64,000 bases of DNA, taken from assembly GCA_000296795.1 (NCBI GenBank), contig BAFH01000003.1, forward strand, positions 682,401-746,400, given 5' to 3'. The translations under genes and the position numbers were made by a program. Shown here piece after piece: positions 8,475 to 16,148 of this stretch; within the stretch, counting starts at the first letter, position 1; each line of letters opens with the position of its first letter. The stretch is from Candidatus Jettenia caeni (GTDB lineage: Bacteria; Planctomycetota; Brocadiia; Brocadiales; Brocadiaceae). The notes below the pieces were generated by a model. The model did not search any database. It saw nothing but the letters and a program-made list of their open reading frames with translations, and was not told the DNA's origin.

Positions 8475-9974
8475 TTAACCCCTAAAATAAAGGATATAAA
8501 AAGCATAGATATTCGCGCCAAGAACAATAAAATAACCAAAATAATCCAAATATTGTGCTAACCAATCAAAGTCAAATTCTATATTTCTATCATATATGTT
8601 AACGTATAATTTTGAGACCTCACTTGATGTTGTTAGCTCACAACCACGTATCACGTTAATAATAGGATGCGAACCGATGGAGGTAAATAATACGTCCAGC
8701 CAATCCCAATCCTCTTCGATAACCTGCCCTTTGTCCGGTACGGAATCATCATATTGCACATCTGCCAGATCTGTACCATAGGGAACCGGGTCTCCATCTT
8801 CAGCAATCATTTTCGTTGTTCCTGAACCGGCATCATTGCTTACGGTACCGGTACCATTGCCGCCTTGCTGGTTATCGCAATCAGGATCAAAGGTATCAAT
8901 TAAACCGTCGTTATCATCATCAATGCCGTTATCACATATCTCACTACCGCCGACCCCTGTACAATCAGGGTCTTGATAATCAATAAGACCGTCTCCGTCA
9001 TCATCAATTCCATTGCCGCATATTTCATCTTGATATAATCCAGTACATTCCGGATCGTCTTCATCCACTAAGCCATCACCATCATTGTCAAAACCATCCC
9101 GGCACTTTTGATATGTATTTTCACGATATTGCGAGCATCCGTCATCCAGCATATCTGTTTGACCATCACCATCATTATCAATATTATCCGTACATTCTTC
9201 AAACGTATCTTCATTTAAATACTGGCAATCAATATCCGCCCAATCTATATTCCCATCACCATCGTTATCGATTGTATCGGTACATTTCGCTAAAGTATTT
9301 TCATAAAGGTTTTGACAATCAGTATCTGCCCAATCTGTTTGTCCATCGCCATCATTATCAACGCCATCTGAACACTTAGCTAAAGTATCCTCCGATGGCG
9401 CAGGGAATGGATTATTACAAATACCATTATTACACACCTCCCCGTAATACTTGTAGTATACAAGGTTGTCATAAAAATTTATGAACGTATATTTATAACC
9501 CTCAATATTCTGACAAATATCACCACCAACAGGTATCAAACCACAATTGGCAGGCCACCGAGAAGGATAATTATTATTATACACAGACAAAGGATGAGGC
9601 ACATTATAAGGTACCGTAAACTTAACCCAGCCAGGCGAAATATCTGACACGCCCTCCACTCCATCATACCCAGAACCACAATTACCAACACTCCAACCTC
9701 CATAACCACCATCCCCAGGACCAAAAAAATATTGTGAATGCCAAACGATAGCACCGTCATCTTTTCGCTTCTTGCATATATTTACTTGCCCTTCGGCCAT
9801 TTTAACCTCGAGATACCACTGTCCAACATAAAACTGATCAGGAGAAGTATCAATACTAGACATAAAATTTTGCATACCTTGATGAAACGCCAACTGCAAT
9901 TGATAAGTATCAGCATAAGATCTAACACAATTAAATACACTCAATAATATAAGCAAATATAGACATCTTTTCAT
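8475..9974 (-). CDS. Tip adhesin, pIII-like, with six Ca-binding-type repeats
   Basis: A 499-residue secreted and membrane-anchored protein in the gene III position. Residues 1-21 form a signal peptide ending near SYA. About 22-190 is a cysteine- and aromatic-rich domain, presumably receptor-binding. About 200-365 holds six tandem repeats of roughly 27-32 residues, each with a core like DNDGDGQTDWADTDC that resembles calcium-binding thrombospondin type 3 repeats, each bracketed by cysteines. The C-terminal 75 residues form an anchor domain ending in a membrane span and a short RG tail, as in Ff pIII. It overlaps the upstream small gene by ATGA, suggesting translational coupling. Ff pIII has glycine-rich linkers where these repeats lie. 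Function is inferred from position and architecture. Confidence 0.8.
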   Translation of the reverse strand: MKRCLYLLILLSVFNCVRSYADTYQLQLAFHQGMQNFMSSIDTSPDQFYVGQWYLEVKMAEGQVNICKKRKDDGAIVWHSQYFFGPGDGGYGGWSVGNCGSGYDGVEGVSDISPGWVKFTVPYNVPHPLSVYNNNYPSRWPANCGLIPVGGDICQNIEGYKYTFINFYDNLVYYKYYGEVCNNGICNNPFPAPSEDTLAKCSDGVDNDGDGQTDWADTDCQNLYENTLAKCTDTIDNDGDGNIDWADIDCQYLNEDTFEECTDNIDNDGDGQTDMLDDGCSQYRENTYQKCRDGFDNDGDGLVDEDDPECTGLYQDEICGNGIDDDGDGLIDYQDPDCTGVGGSEICDNGIDDDNDGLIDTFDPDCDNQQGGNGTGTVSNDAGSGTTKMIAEDGDPVPYGTDLADVQYDDSVPDKGQVIEEDWDWLDVLFTSIGSHPIINVIRGCELTTSSEVSKLYVNIYDRNIEFDFDWLAQYLDYFGYFIVLGANIYAFYILYFRG

Positions 9975-10096
9975 AAGTTATTACCATATCTGAAATAATT
10001 AATCGCTTTTCGCAAACCCCAATAAACGCACAAATACAATAAATTAATTAATAGATAACTCCCAATGCTAGATGTATCAACAGTTACAACATCCAT
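9971..10096 (-). CDS. Small single-span membrane protein in phage operon
   Basis: A 41-residue protein starting MDVVTVDTSS with one membrane span (SYLLINLLYLCVYWGL) and a basic tail. The ATG at 10096 has a good ribosome site (GGAGTGGAAT just before it). Its stop overlaps the start of the pIII-like gene (ATGA). It lies downstream of the terminator after the major coat gene. It has no clear Ff counterpart; a minor virion or assembly protein is likely. Confidence 0.65.
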   Translation of the reverse strand: MDVVTVDTSSIGSYLLINLLYLCVYWGLRKAINYFRYGNNL

Positions 10097-10119
10097 ATTC
10101 CACTCCCGAAAATAGCAAA

Positions 10120-10151
10120 GGGAAGGACAAAGCCATTGCCTCATCCTTCCC
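10120..10151 (-). terminator. Terminator after major coat gene
   Basis: On the minus strand GGGAAGGA and TCCTTCCC form a perfect 8-base stem followed by TTTGCTATTTTC, beginning eight bases after the stop of the major coat gene. Ff phages carry a rho-independent terminator at exactly this point, after gene VIII, to keep coat protein expression high relative to gene III. The position match makes the assignment attractive; the T-run is interrupted, so strength is uncertain. Confidence 0.7.
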
Positions 10152-10158
10152 ATAATAA

Positions 10159-10386
10159 TTATCTATTCTTAAACATACCGATAACTAATTTAATGCCCCA
10201 GATCGCACCCAACGCAGTCAGTACGATCGCAGCTACCTTGAACACGTCTGACGTATCAATTGTTACGCTTGTAAGATCAAGAGCAGCAAAGCTAGATTTA
10301 GCAGCAGTAAACATTACAGCAAGCATCAACACTAACGTAAAATAATACTTCTTTGCAAACTCAACAGCAGCTTTTACAATATTCAT
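10159..10386 (-). CDS. Major coat protein, pVIII-like
   Basis: A 75-residue precursor with the classic pVIII layout. A basic N-terminus and hydrophobic segment (FTLVLMLAVMF) end at a signal peptidase site, SFA before ALDL, around residue 34. The mature protein is about 41 residues: an acidic N-terminal part (LDLTSVTIDTSD), one membrane-spanning helix (VAAIVLTALGAIWGIKLVIG) and a basic C-terminus (KNR) that would contact the DNA. The ribosome site AGGAG lies ten bases before the ATG. It is followed by a terminator-like hairpin, as in Ff phages. Confidence 0.9.
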   Translation of the reverse strand: MNIVKAAVEFAKKYYFTLVLMLAVMFTAAKSSFAALDLTSVTIDTSDVFKVAAIVLTALGAIWGIKLVIGMFKNR

Positions 10387-10477
10387 TTTCTACATCTCCT
10401 ATAAAAATATAATAAGTTAAGTTAACTAAACACCACACAATCAACCACGCTCAACACTTAAAAGCCTCTAGAAAGCC

Positions 10478-10570
10478 CTAAATATTGCTCAGGATTGAAA
10501 ACACTACAAGAAAGCCACCGATCACACCAGCAGCGCCCATTAATAAGTCATGTATTAATTGTGCATCCAT
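10478..10570 (-). CDS. 30-residue membrane protein, pVII/pIX-like
   Basis: A tiny protein, MDAQLIHDLLMG then one hydrophobic helix, 30 residues. Ff pVII (33 residues) and pIX (32 residues) are the same size, also single-span, and are encoded between gene V and gene VIII, exactly where this one lies. These proteins sit at the tip that leaves the cell first. The call rests on size, hydropathy and position, as sequences this short carry little family signal. It starts seven bases after the stop of the 54-residue gene upstream. Confidence 0.7.
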   Translation of the reverse strand: MDAQLIHDLLMGAAGVIGGFLVVFSILSNI

Positions 10571-10576
10571 TTCTTA

Positions 10577-10741
10577 TCACGATTTTGAAATCAATCTAGT
10601 TATTACCGCTATAGGTACACACATAAGCCCAATAACAAGCATTAGAGTAAAAAAATAATTAAATTGCGGCTCATTGGACAAGAATTGAACTACATTGAAA
10701 GACCATACACCGCCAAGTGATATTATTTCCGCAAGAAACAT
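10577..10741 (-). CDS. 54-residue membrane protein, pVII/pIX-like
   Basis: A 54-residue protein starting MFLAEIISLGG with a hydrophobic helix (about residues 30-48, FTLMLVIGLMCVPIAVI) and a basic tail. A GGGGG ribosome site precedes the ATG. It lies eight bases after the ssDNA-binding-like gene and before the 30-residue gene. Position suggests one of the two small tip proteins of filamentous phages. Confidence 0.65.
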   Translation of the reverse strand: MFLAEIISLGGVWSFNVVQFLSNEPQFNYFFTLMLVIGLMCVPIAVITRLISKS

Positions 10742-10749
10742 AGCACCCC

Positions 10750-11040
10750 CTATGCCACCTTTGGGAAAGCAGCAGAACCACCAATGAATGAAGATAAGCG
10801 ACCATCAGATACATATAATTGAACTTGAAAAAATACTTTCTTCCCTATGATTTCCTTTATGCGAGACTTCCAGTGAGACGGCACAACAAAAGTTACTAAT
10901 TCTTTTTTAACGTCACCGCCTTTTGTCTCAACTTCCCCCAGCACCTGCAATTTATCAGAAGCTGGATATACCTTCCCATCTTTACCTTTTGTTTCATCCG
11001 TAGAAAAATAATTTATTACTTCTCCTGCTACGTAATACAT
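10750..11040 (-). CDS. Probable phage ssDNA-binding protein (pV-like)
   Basis: A 96-residue soluble, beta-rich protein rich in lysine and valine, with no signal peptide. Ff gene V protein is 87 residues, and the gene lies between the replication genes and the small coat genes, as here. A role in coating the single-stranded genome before packaging is inferred from size, composition and place; no diagnostic motif was recognised. A ribosome site GGAG lies before the ATG. Confidence 0.65.
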   Translation of the reverse strand: MYYVAGEVINYFSTDETKGKDGKVYPASDKLQVLGEVETKGGDVKKELVTFVVPSHWKSRIKEIIGKKVFFQVQLYVSDGRLSSFIGGSAAFPKVA

Positions 11041-11053
11041 ATATCACTCCTTT

Positions 11054-12841
11054 CTAATTATTTAAGTAATCTTTATATTGATTTAATATCCTTATCCCTA
11101 ATTCATCCATATTTCCACTATTCATTATTTGCGGACAAAGACAAACGATCATTTCCCTCTTATCCCTATTATGATTCTGAAAGCCAAACAACGCACCTAC
11201 ATACCGCATCCTATTCAAAACAGGTATACCTCTTGTTAATAAATCTTTCTGTGATAATTTTATACCGCCCAATATCGCTACTTCTTTGTTAGAGACTAAA
11301 AATTTTGTAGATACTGAATCCGTCGCGAAAATAGGATTTTCTTCAACACCCGCCCGAGCCTGTAGACTCGAATTTTCAACATATACGTCTAAAGATATTT
11401 CATTATTATCAATAATCACCCCCTTTAATGTTAAAATTATTCCCACATCCCTATACTCAACATTCTGCACAATACCGCTTGCAATTGGTGTAATAGTCTT
11501 GCTTGATACAAAAGGAACACTTGTAGCAAATTTTATTTTTGCTTCTTCACCTGACCTAACGAACAAGGAAGGTCTTGAGATAACCCTTGCAGAAAAATTT
11601 CTTTCGAGAATATTAAAAATAGTTTTCAGATTCCCCAATTCGCTAACAACTCCAAAACCGCCAATTGCAGCAGCTTTTGTGATATTAGATATTTTTAAAC
11701 TCCCACCATCAAAAACAGCTTCAACTCCTGCATCTAAACTACTATTTGACTTAACATCTATGAGATACACTTTAACGTATAGCTGGGATGGTTTCCGATC
11801 TATAGTCTTTATTATTTCTGATACCTGCCGAAGCTCTATTTTTGAGCCATACAGAGTTATAGTATTTGTAATATCATCAGCAAACACCTTTATTTTTGTA
11901 TCTATTTTTTGTATGTATAAAACAACATCAGAAGCAAGACGATACTTGAGATTTAATGTATACTTCCCGGTATCATCTAAATGATTGATAATTACCTGTG
12001 AAACTTCTTTAACTTTACTTATATATTCTTCAGTCTTTGACATCACAAAAACCGCACTATTCCCTAATTTCATAAAACTTACAACACCATCTAGTGATAC
12101 ACCTAGCCCTATAAAAAATTCACTCATTTTTGATATATACATATCTGCATCTTTTACAGTAACTACCAGCCCAAAGTACTCACTTAAAATTTCTTTATCA
12201 ATCGCAGATACCATATTTCTTATTGTTATTATTTCCTCTTGAGAGCCTAAATAAATCAACATATCATTTAATATTACCGTAGAACCTTTATTTATAACCG
12301 ATAGCTTTTCAAGCATTGCATCAGTAATTTTTATATACTTAAAACGATAACAAAACACAGATAATCCTAGATTATTTATTTCTTCATTACCTTTTGTTAC
12401 CACATATCGCATTCCTACATTTATGATCTTGCAACCATTCACTTGACAGATAACTTCCAATAATCGATTAACTTCATCTTGTGTATAATCACCTTCAATA
12501 TTTGCTTGCACAAGCATAGAATCAACACCGCTTAACACGTACTCAGTACCGAAACCAGTCATAAGCATTTCAAGCAATCCCTTGAAATCAACCTCACCCG
12601 AAACCGATATCTTTACTTTTTTTTCCAAGATTTTTGGTTTATCCAAACTTGTTACTTTGCCTTTAAACCCAACACCCTGAGAATAATTTTTAATCGGCTC
12701 TGGTAAAGTATTATCTGTTTTTGTTACGACCACTTTTTGTATTTCCTCGAAAATATTTTCTTTGTGAAATTCTTTTTGAGAGCTTACGCAAGATGTAAGA
12801 AGCAATATAAATCCACATACGATTATTTTTTGATAATCCAT
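11054..12841 (-). CDS. Phage secretin, pIV/GspD-like lipoprotein
   Basis: A 595-residue outer-membrane channel protein. The N-terminal signal ends in a lipobox (LLLLTSC, C18), so it is probably lipid-anchored. Residues about 75-350 hold N-domains, and the C-terminal 220 residues are the secretin core, with SRPSLFVRSGEEA, SVPFVS, VEYRDVGIILTL and ILGGIKLSQ as in GspD/PilQ/pIV. It would form the exit pore for the virion. In Ff phages gene IV is the last gene; here it lies between the initiator gene and the ssDNA-binding gene. Ff pIV is about 400 residues, so this one has an enlarged N-terminal part. Confidence 0.92.
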   Translation of the reverse strand: MDYQKIIVCGFILLLTSCVSSQKEFHKENIFEEIQKVVVTKTDNTLPEPIKNYSQGVGFKGKVTSLDKPKILEKKVKISVSGEVDFKGLLEMLMTGFGTEYVLSGVDSMLVQANIEGDYTQDEVNRLLEVICQVNGCKIINVGMRYVVTKGNEEINNLGLSVFCYRFKYIKITDAMLEKLSVINKGSTVILNDMLIYLGSQEEIITIRNMVSAIDKEILSEYFGLVVTVKDADMYISKMSEFFIGLGVSLDGVVSFMKLGNSAVFVMSKTEEYISKVKEVSQVIINHLDDTGKYTLNLKYRLASDVVLYIQKIDTKIKVFADDITNTITLYGSKIELRQVSEIIKTIDRKPSQLYVKVYLIDVKSNSSLDAGVEAVFDGGSLKISNITKAAAIGGFGVVSELGNLKTIFNILERNFSARVISRPSLFVRSGEEAKIKFATSVPFVSSKTITPIASGIVQNVEYRDVGIILTLKGVIIDNNEISLDVYVENSSLQARAGVEENPIFATDSVSTKFLVSNKEVAILGGIKLSQKDLLTRGIPVLNRMRYVGALFGFQNHNRDKREMIVCLCPQIMNSGNMDELGIRILNQYKDYLNN

Positions 12842-12942
12842 TTCCCACCCTAAATATTTTTTTCTCTATCATTATCTTACCCATTTTTTAATTTCCTGTT
12901 TTTCCGTCAACAATAACAACATCAATAATATGTATTTTTTCA

Positions 12943-13881
12943 TCAAGAAGTTTTCATTAAAAGCATCTTGTGCTTTTGTTTAAATTTTGATTCTCCCACC
13001 TCAGTAAGATAATTAACAACATTCATAAAACCAGACCCATAATATTTTCTTGCCAATGCAAGATTGCTAGAAACCTGATACTCTAACCAGTTCATAACCT
13101 TGTCCATCGAATGCTTTATTTCAACCGTCCCAAGAGTAACTTTAACCGCCCCATTTACAATATCTGACCACCAGCTTAATAACACCCTACGAGAAGAATT
13201 TTCATTTGAATTAAACTCTCTAAAATCACATACAGACCTCAATAAACCAATAGAAACCTTTACAAATTCTAGCAATCCAGACTCATACGACTGTATTAAC
13301 TTTGCAGCAGCTAAATTTGAATTGTCATCTCTGTACTGTATTTCATAGCGTACCCAAGAATCACCGTTACCAGTTTCTAGACCTTTATCGTATATTCTCA
13401 ATAATGTAGAACTTTTAGAACTGCCAATATATACCGTTTTTCCTGTAACATCTATTTTACTATTGCTATTTTTCGCAGACTCCATAATACGAAAATTATA
13501 AGACTTTGAAACCCAGTCTTTAGCCCATATTGCCTCAATAATCCCATCTAAACCAATCTTTCCCGATCTATCATCAAAAGCCACATCCAACCGAGATAAC
13601 TTGCCCCCAAATTCATACAACTTATTAAGAATAGACATAACACCTTCAATAGTACCCTTTGAGAAATAAGCCAAAGATTGTGAATTTAAGTCTATATGAC
13701 AATCTTCTCTATCATCTGACCAAGCAACACGACCACCAAAGATCAATAGAGCCGATTGCCTATAACCTCTAAATCCATACTCACAAGGTATCTTTTCAGC
13801 TTTTAAAAACGTTAACATATCACCCAATAAAGACTTATTTAGAGACATTGACAACCAATCAAAGCTAATTTGTACTGACAT
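12943..13881 (-). CDS. Rolling-circle replication initiator (Rep_trans, pII-like)
   Basis: A 312-residue initiator of the Rep_trans family (PF02486), the family that includes CTX phage RstA and plasmid initiators. Motifs seen: SRLDVAFDD (residues 96-104), YIGSSKSS (151-158), RIYDKGLE (162-169) and RYEIQYR (178-184). It would nick the double-stranded form to start plus-strand synthesis; Y151 and Y164 are candidate nucleophiles. The start at 13881 is preferred over the GTG at 13905, because AAGGGGGTTTT precedes it and the upstream bases belong to a direct repeat that looks like an initiator-binding site. Confidence 0.88.
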   Translation of the reverse strand: MSVQISFDWLSMSLNKSLLGDMLTFLKAEKIPCEYGFRGYRQSALLIFGGRVAWSDDREDCHIDLNSQSLAYFSKGTIEGVMSILNKLYEFGGKLSRLDVAFDDRSGKIGLDGIIEAIWAKDWVSKSYNFRIMESAKNSNSKIDVTGKTVYIGSSKSSTLLRIYDKGLETGNGDSWVRYEIQYRDDNSNLAAAKLIQSYESGLLEFVKVSIGLLRSVCDFREFNSNENSSRRVLLSWWSDIVNGAVKVTLGTVEIKHSMDKVMNWLEYQVSSNLALARKYYGSGFMNVVNYLTEVGESKFKQKHKMLLMKTS

Positions 13882-13903
13882 AAAACCCCCTTTTGTAAAT
13901 CCC

Positions 13904-14182
13904 ACCCCCGTGTTACCCCCGTGTTACCATACGGGGGTTTTCGTTCTTGGCCGTAATCCCCAAATCAAAAAAAATCCCCTGCCACATGCACCGAGCACAT
14001 GACAGAGGATTTTAAGGGTTTTACGTCCTACACTTAACAGCCCGTCAGCTGTTAATAATAAAGGCTTTTCTGTATTGACTTTTACTATATGTTGTGTATG
14101 ATTATTCATAAGACGACACATGCCTTTCGCATGTTAAGTCTTGCTTCAGGGGAGGATCGCCCCGCCAAGAGTAATCCTCCCC
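13904..14182. promoter_or_regulatory. Candidate phage replication origin region
   Basis: Just upstream of the initiator gene. Two direct copies of ACCCCCGTGTT lie end to end at 13904-13925 and are followed by the inverted ACGGGGGT at 13931-13938, a pattern expected for initiator binding. Further on there is an imperfect hairpin with about 19-base arms at 13975-14016 (AAAATCC...GGATTTT) and a 9-base hairpin GGGGAGGAT / ATCCTCCCC at 14149-14182. Filamentous phage origins are hairpin-rich intergenic regions next to the gene II initiator. Origin function is inferred. Confidence 0.55.
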
Positions 14183-14196
14183 GACTAATAATATCT

Positions 14197-14415
14197 TTAT
14201 CTAATCTTTACTTGTCTTACTAACTCAATCTCAATCTTATCAACTACCTTCTGTTTCTTAGATTCAAGCCACTTCTCAACATCAGCTTGCCTAAAGAAAT
14301 ATACACCACCGATCTTAAAATGAGGAATTTGGCATAATCTACACATCCGCCTTAACGTTGACATCTTGAACGGTATTAACTTCGATAACCCGTCTATTGT
14401 TATAAGCTCTTCCAT
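14197..14415 (-). CDS. Excisionase / HTH_17 DNA-binding protein
   Basis: A 72-residue protein with a winged helix-turn-helix of the excisionase (HTH_17/MerR-like) type: ITIDGLSKLIPFKMSTLRRMCRL, then IPHFKIGGVYFFRQADVEKWLES. In integrative elements such proteins direct the integrase towards excision or regulate the lytic operon. It is divergent from the repressor gene across a 165-base control region, a switch-like layout. Confidence 0.8.
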   Translation of the reverse strand: MEELITIDGLSKLIPFKMSTLRRMCRLCQIPHFKIGGVYFFRQADVEKWLESKKQKVVDKIEIELVRQVKIR

Positions 14416-14445
14416 GTTAGTTTATGTAACTCCATATGTTTATAT

Positions 14446-14473
14446 TTGCACTTGCTAAGCATTGTGCTATAAT
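14446..14473 (+). promoter_or_regulatory. Sigma70-type promoter for the phage repressor
   Basis: TTGCAC at 14446-14451 and a perfect TATAAT at 14468-14473 with a 16-base spacer. The spacer holds the palindrome TGCTAAGCA, and the box is flanked by GCAC/GTGC, which could be an operator. It points at the repressor gene about 100 bases downstream. The divergent excisionase gene starts 31 bases to its left, so one operator could control both directions. Confidence 0.65.
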
Positions 14474-14580
14474 TCCCATATTTGAAAATCTTCTTGACTA
14501 TAGAAGAATAATTGTATCTTATTAAGTTTTGAGAATTATACATCATCTAATGTAAAATTCAATATTAATTACACGAAATA

Positions 14581-15264
14581 ATGCAAATAAATTGTATGTC
14601 ATTAAAAGATAACTACATAACATTAACAAAAAAATTAGGCGGTCCCTATACTTTATTATCAAAGGGAATAAAAAGAGGTATCATTAACAGTATTATGAGG
14701 GGGAGTTACCCAAAAATTAACGAGGCTTACGAAGTTGCTAAAGCCTTAGGTGTATCACTAGAAAGACTTCTTATAGGAGAAGATCGTCATGTTTTCTCAA
14801 CTGAAGAACAAAAAATTGACAAGGAAAATGGTTATATAGTACCAATGATTGAAGGCCACATTTCCGGTGGTACTGGCAGTATTCCTTTAGAAGAAATTAC
14901 AGAAAAATTCTGGATACCAAAAAAGTATCTCCAGTCACCAGCAGGATACGATTGCAGGTATGTAGCTATAAAAGTCAAAGGGTATTCCATGGAACCTCTT
15001 ATAGAGGATGACGATATAGTACTTATAGATAGAGTTAAGAACGATTTAAAAAATATTCAAGAGAACAGTATCTATGCAGTTCGAAAAGATGATTTATATT
15101 ATGTAAAACATTTACACTATGAAGAAAAAGAAAAGAAACTGCAGCTTATCAGTGCCAGCCCTTATTTTATTAGAGAACATGGATTTGAATATATTAATCT
15201 TAAAGAAATAGAAAATAATCCAATTATCGGTAAAGTAATCTTCAGCCTTAGAAAATGGAAATAA
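14581..15264 (+). CDS. Phage repressor, CI/LexA-like (S24 family)
   Basis: A 227-residue repressor. Residues about 8-65 form a Cro/CI-type helix-turn-helix (INSIMRGSYPKINEAYEVAKALGVS), and residues about 85-225 form an S24 peptidase-like domain with the nucleophile S136 in GYSMEP and the general-base lysine K176 in YYVKHL. The usual Ala-Gly self-cleavage site is not obvious: near residue 95 it reads HISGGTG, so cleavage may use Gly-Gly or be lost. It probably maintains lysogeny and may respond to RecA. The last 30 codons are partly duplicated at 15811-15892. An alternative start is the ATG at 14596. Confidence 0.88.
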   Translation: MQINCMSLKDNYITLTKKLGGPYTLLSKGIKRGIINSIMRGSYPKINEAYEVAKALGVSLERLLIGEDRHVFSTEEQKIDKENGYIVPMIEGHISGGTGSIPLEEITEKFWIPKKYLQSPAGYDCRYVAIKVKGYSMEPLIEDDDIVLIDRVKNDLKNIQENSIYAVRKDDLYYVKHLHYEEKEKKLQLISASPYFIREHGFEYINLKEIENNPIIGKVIFSLRKWK

Positions 15265-15298
15265 AATATTCCAAAAAAAATTGATGAGGATATCTTAA

Positions 15299-15805
15299 AT
15301 GAAAAAAGATAAGTTTGAGACACTAATAAGGGAAACATTTGAAAATAGACTCTTAGCAAAAATTAACAATCTTTTTAAAATACACAGAGAAAAGAATTTG
15401 ATTTCAAAAGATTCAGAAGTTAACAGTGCTATCGATAAATCAAAAACTAACAAACTTCCTGCAAGTACCCAAAATGAGAAAAAACATACCGATCCTGTAA
15501 AGAACATCAAAGAAAATAAAAAATTGAAAGACCTTCCTTCTAATCCTAAAAAACAATTAAATTTTATAGAAGAATACAAAAAATCTAAAAAACTCAAAGG
15601 ACCTACTATAAATCAACAAGAATACAAAGGTAATAATATAGGACATTATCCACCACCTGGCCTTGTATCATTACAAGATATCTCTTCAAATCAATGCTGC
15701 ATTTGTGGAACATCGGTAAACGAATACATCTTAAATTACTGTCTTAACAACCAACAAGAGTTTAAAGGTAATGTCTATTGCCTTAAGCACCTTAAAATTA
15801 ATTAG
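15299..15805 (+). CDS. Zinc-knuckle protein of unknown function
   Basis: A 168-residue protein. The first 110 residues are lysine-rich, charged and low complexity. The C-terminal 55 residues carry C-x2-C (CCICGTS), then EYILNYC and YCLKHL, a C2...C...C-x2-H pattern that suggests a structural zinc site. The C-terminal part, from GNNIGHYPPPG on, matches the protein at 19301-19693. I do not recognise the family. A GATGAGGATATC ribosome site precedes it. It is inserted between the repressor and a second, broken copy of the repressor tail, so it looks like a lysogeny-module cargo gene. Confidence 0.6.
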   Translation: MKKDKFETLIRETFENRLLAKINNLFKIHREKNLISKDSEVNSAIDKSKTNKLPASTQNEKKHTDPVKNIKENKKLKDLPSNPKKQLNFIEEYKKSKKLKGPTINQQEYKGNNIGHYPPPGLVSLQDISSNQCCICGTSVNEYILNYCLNNQQEFKGNVYCLKHLKIN

Positions 15806-15810
15806 CTATA

Positions 15811-15892
15811 TGATTTTGGATATATTAACATTAAAAAATAAAAGATAATCAAATTACCGGTAAAGTAGTTTTTAGTTCTAAAAAATGGAAAT
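15811..15892 (+). pseudogene. Broken second copy of the repressor 3' end
   Basis: These bases repeat the last 28-30 codons of the repressor gene (15181-15264). The reading DFGYINIKK then, after a one-base deletion and stop codons, GKVVFSSKKWK-stop parallels GFEYINLKE and GKVIFSLRKWK-stop. The repeat continues into the first codons of the toxin gene, whose ATG lies inside the repressor AAATGGAAATAA terminus. This points to a former repressor-toxin overlap that was split by duplication or by recombination between related phages. Confidence 0.75.
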
Positions 15893-16148
15893 AAAATATT
15901 CTGAAAAATCTATAAAACAGATCACAAAAATCCATAAAGGTGATAAAAAAATCGCTGAAAAAACATTAAAAACAATAGAAGCTTATGCAAAAAATCCTTC
16001 TGGGAACTTCGATATAAAAGTGTTAAAAGGAAAATATGGGAATTTTAAAAGACTTCGAGTAGGAGATTTTAGAGTTATATTTCAAGAAGATAAGACCGAT
16101 ATGCTAATTTATGAAATAAAGCACAGAAAGGAAGCTTATAATGATTAA
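15885..16148 (+). CDS. RelE/ParE-family toxin
   Basis: An 87-residue protein of the RelE/ParE superfamily: MEIKYSEKSIKQI at the start, LKGKYGNFKRLRVGDFRVIF in the middle and an IYEIKHRKEAY end, the usual blocks of mRNA-cleaving RelE toxins. Basic residues of the RLRVGDFRV strand are the usual catalytic or RNA-binding ones. It overlaps the antitoxin by eight bases, and the toxin comes first, the reverse of classical relBE order. Stabilisation of the provirus is a reasonable role. Confidence 0.85.
   Translation: MEIKYSEKSIKQITKIHKGDKKIAEKTLKTIEAYAKNPSGNFDIKVLKGKYGNFKRLRVGDFRVIFQEDKTDMLIYEIKHRKEAYND

Noticed and set aside
8475..9974. Repeats in this gene considered as a CRISPR-like or DNA repeat array.
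   Set aside because: The periodicity is at protein level (DNDGDG cores of unequal spacing) within one open frame; there are no identical DNA repeats with unique spacers.
11286..11984. A 232-codon frame on the plus strand.
   Set aside because: It is the antisense shadow of the secretin gene; no domain or ribosome site.
13924..14121. A 65-codon frame on the minus strand upstream of the phage initiator.
   Set aside because: It lies wholly over the direct repeats and hairpins of the candidate origin and has no domain; a real small gene cannot be excluded, but the non-coding reading explains the structure better.
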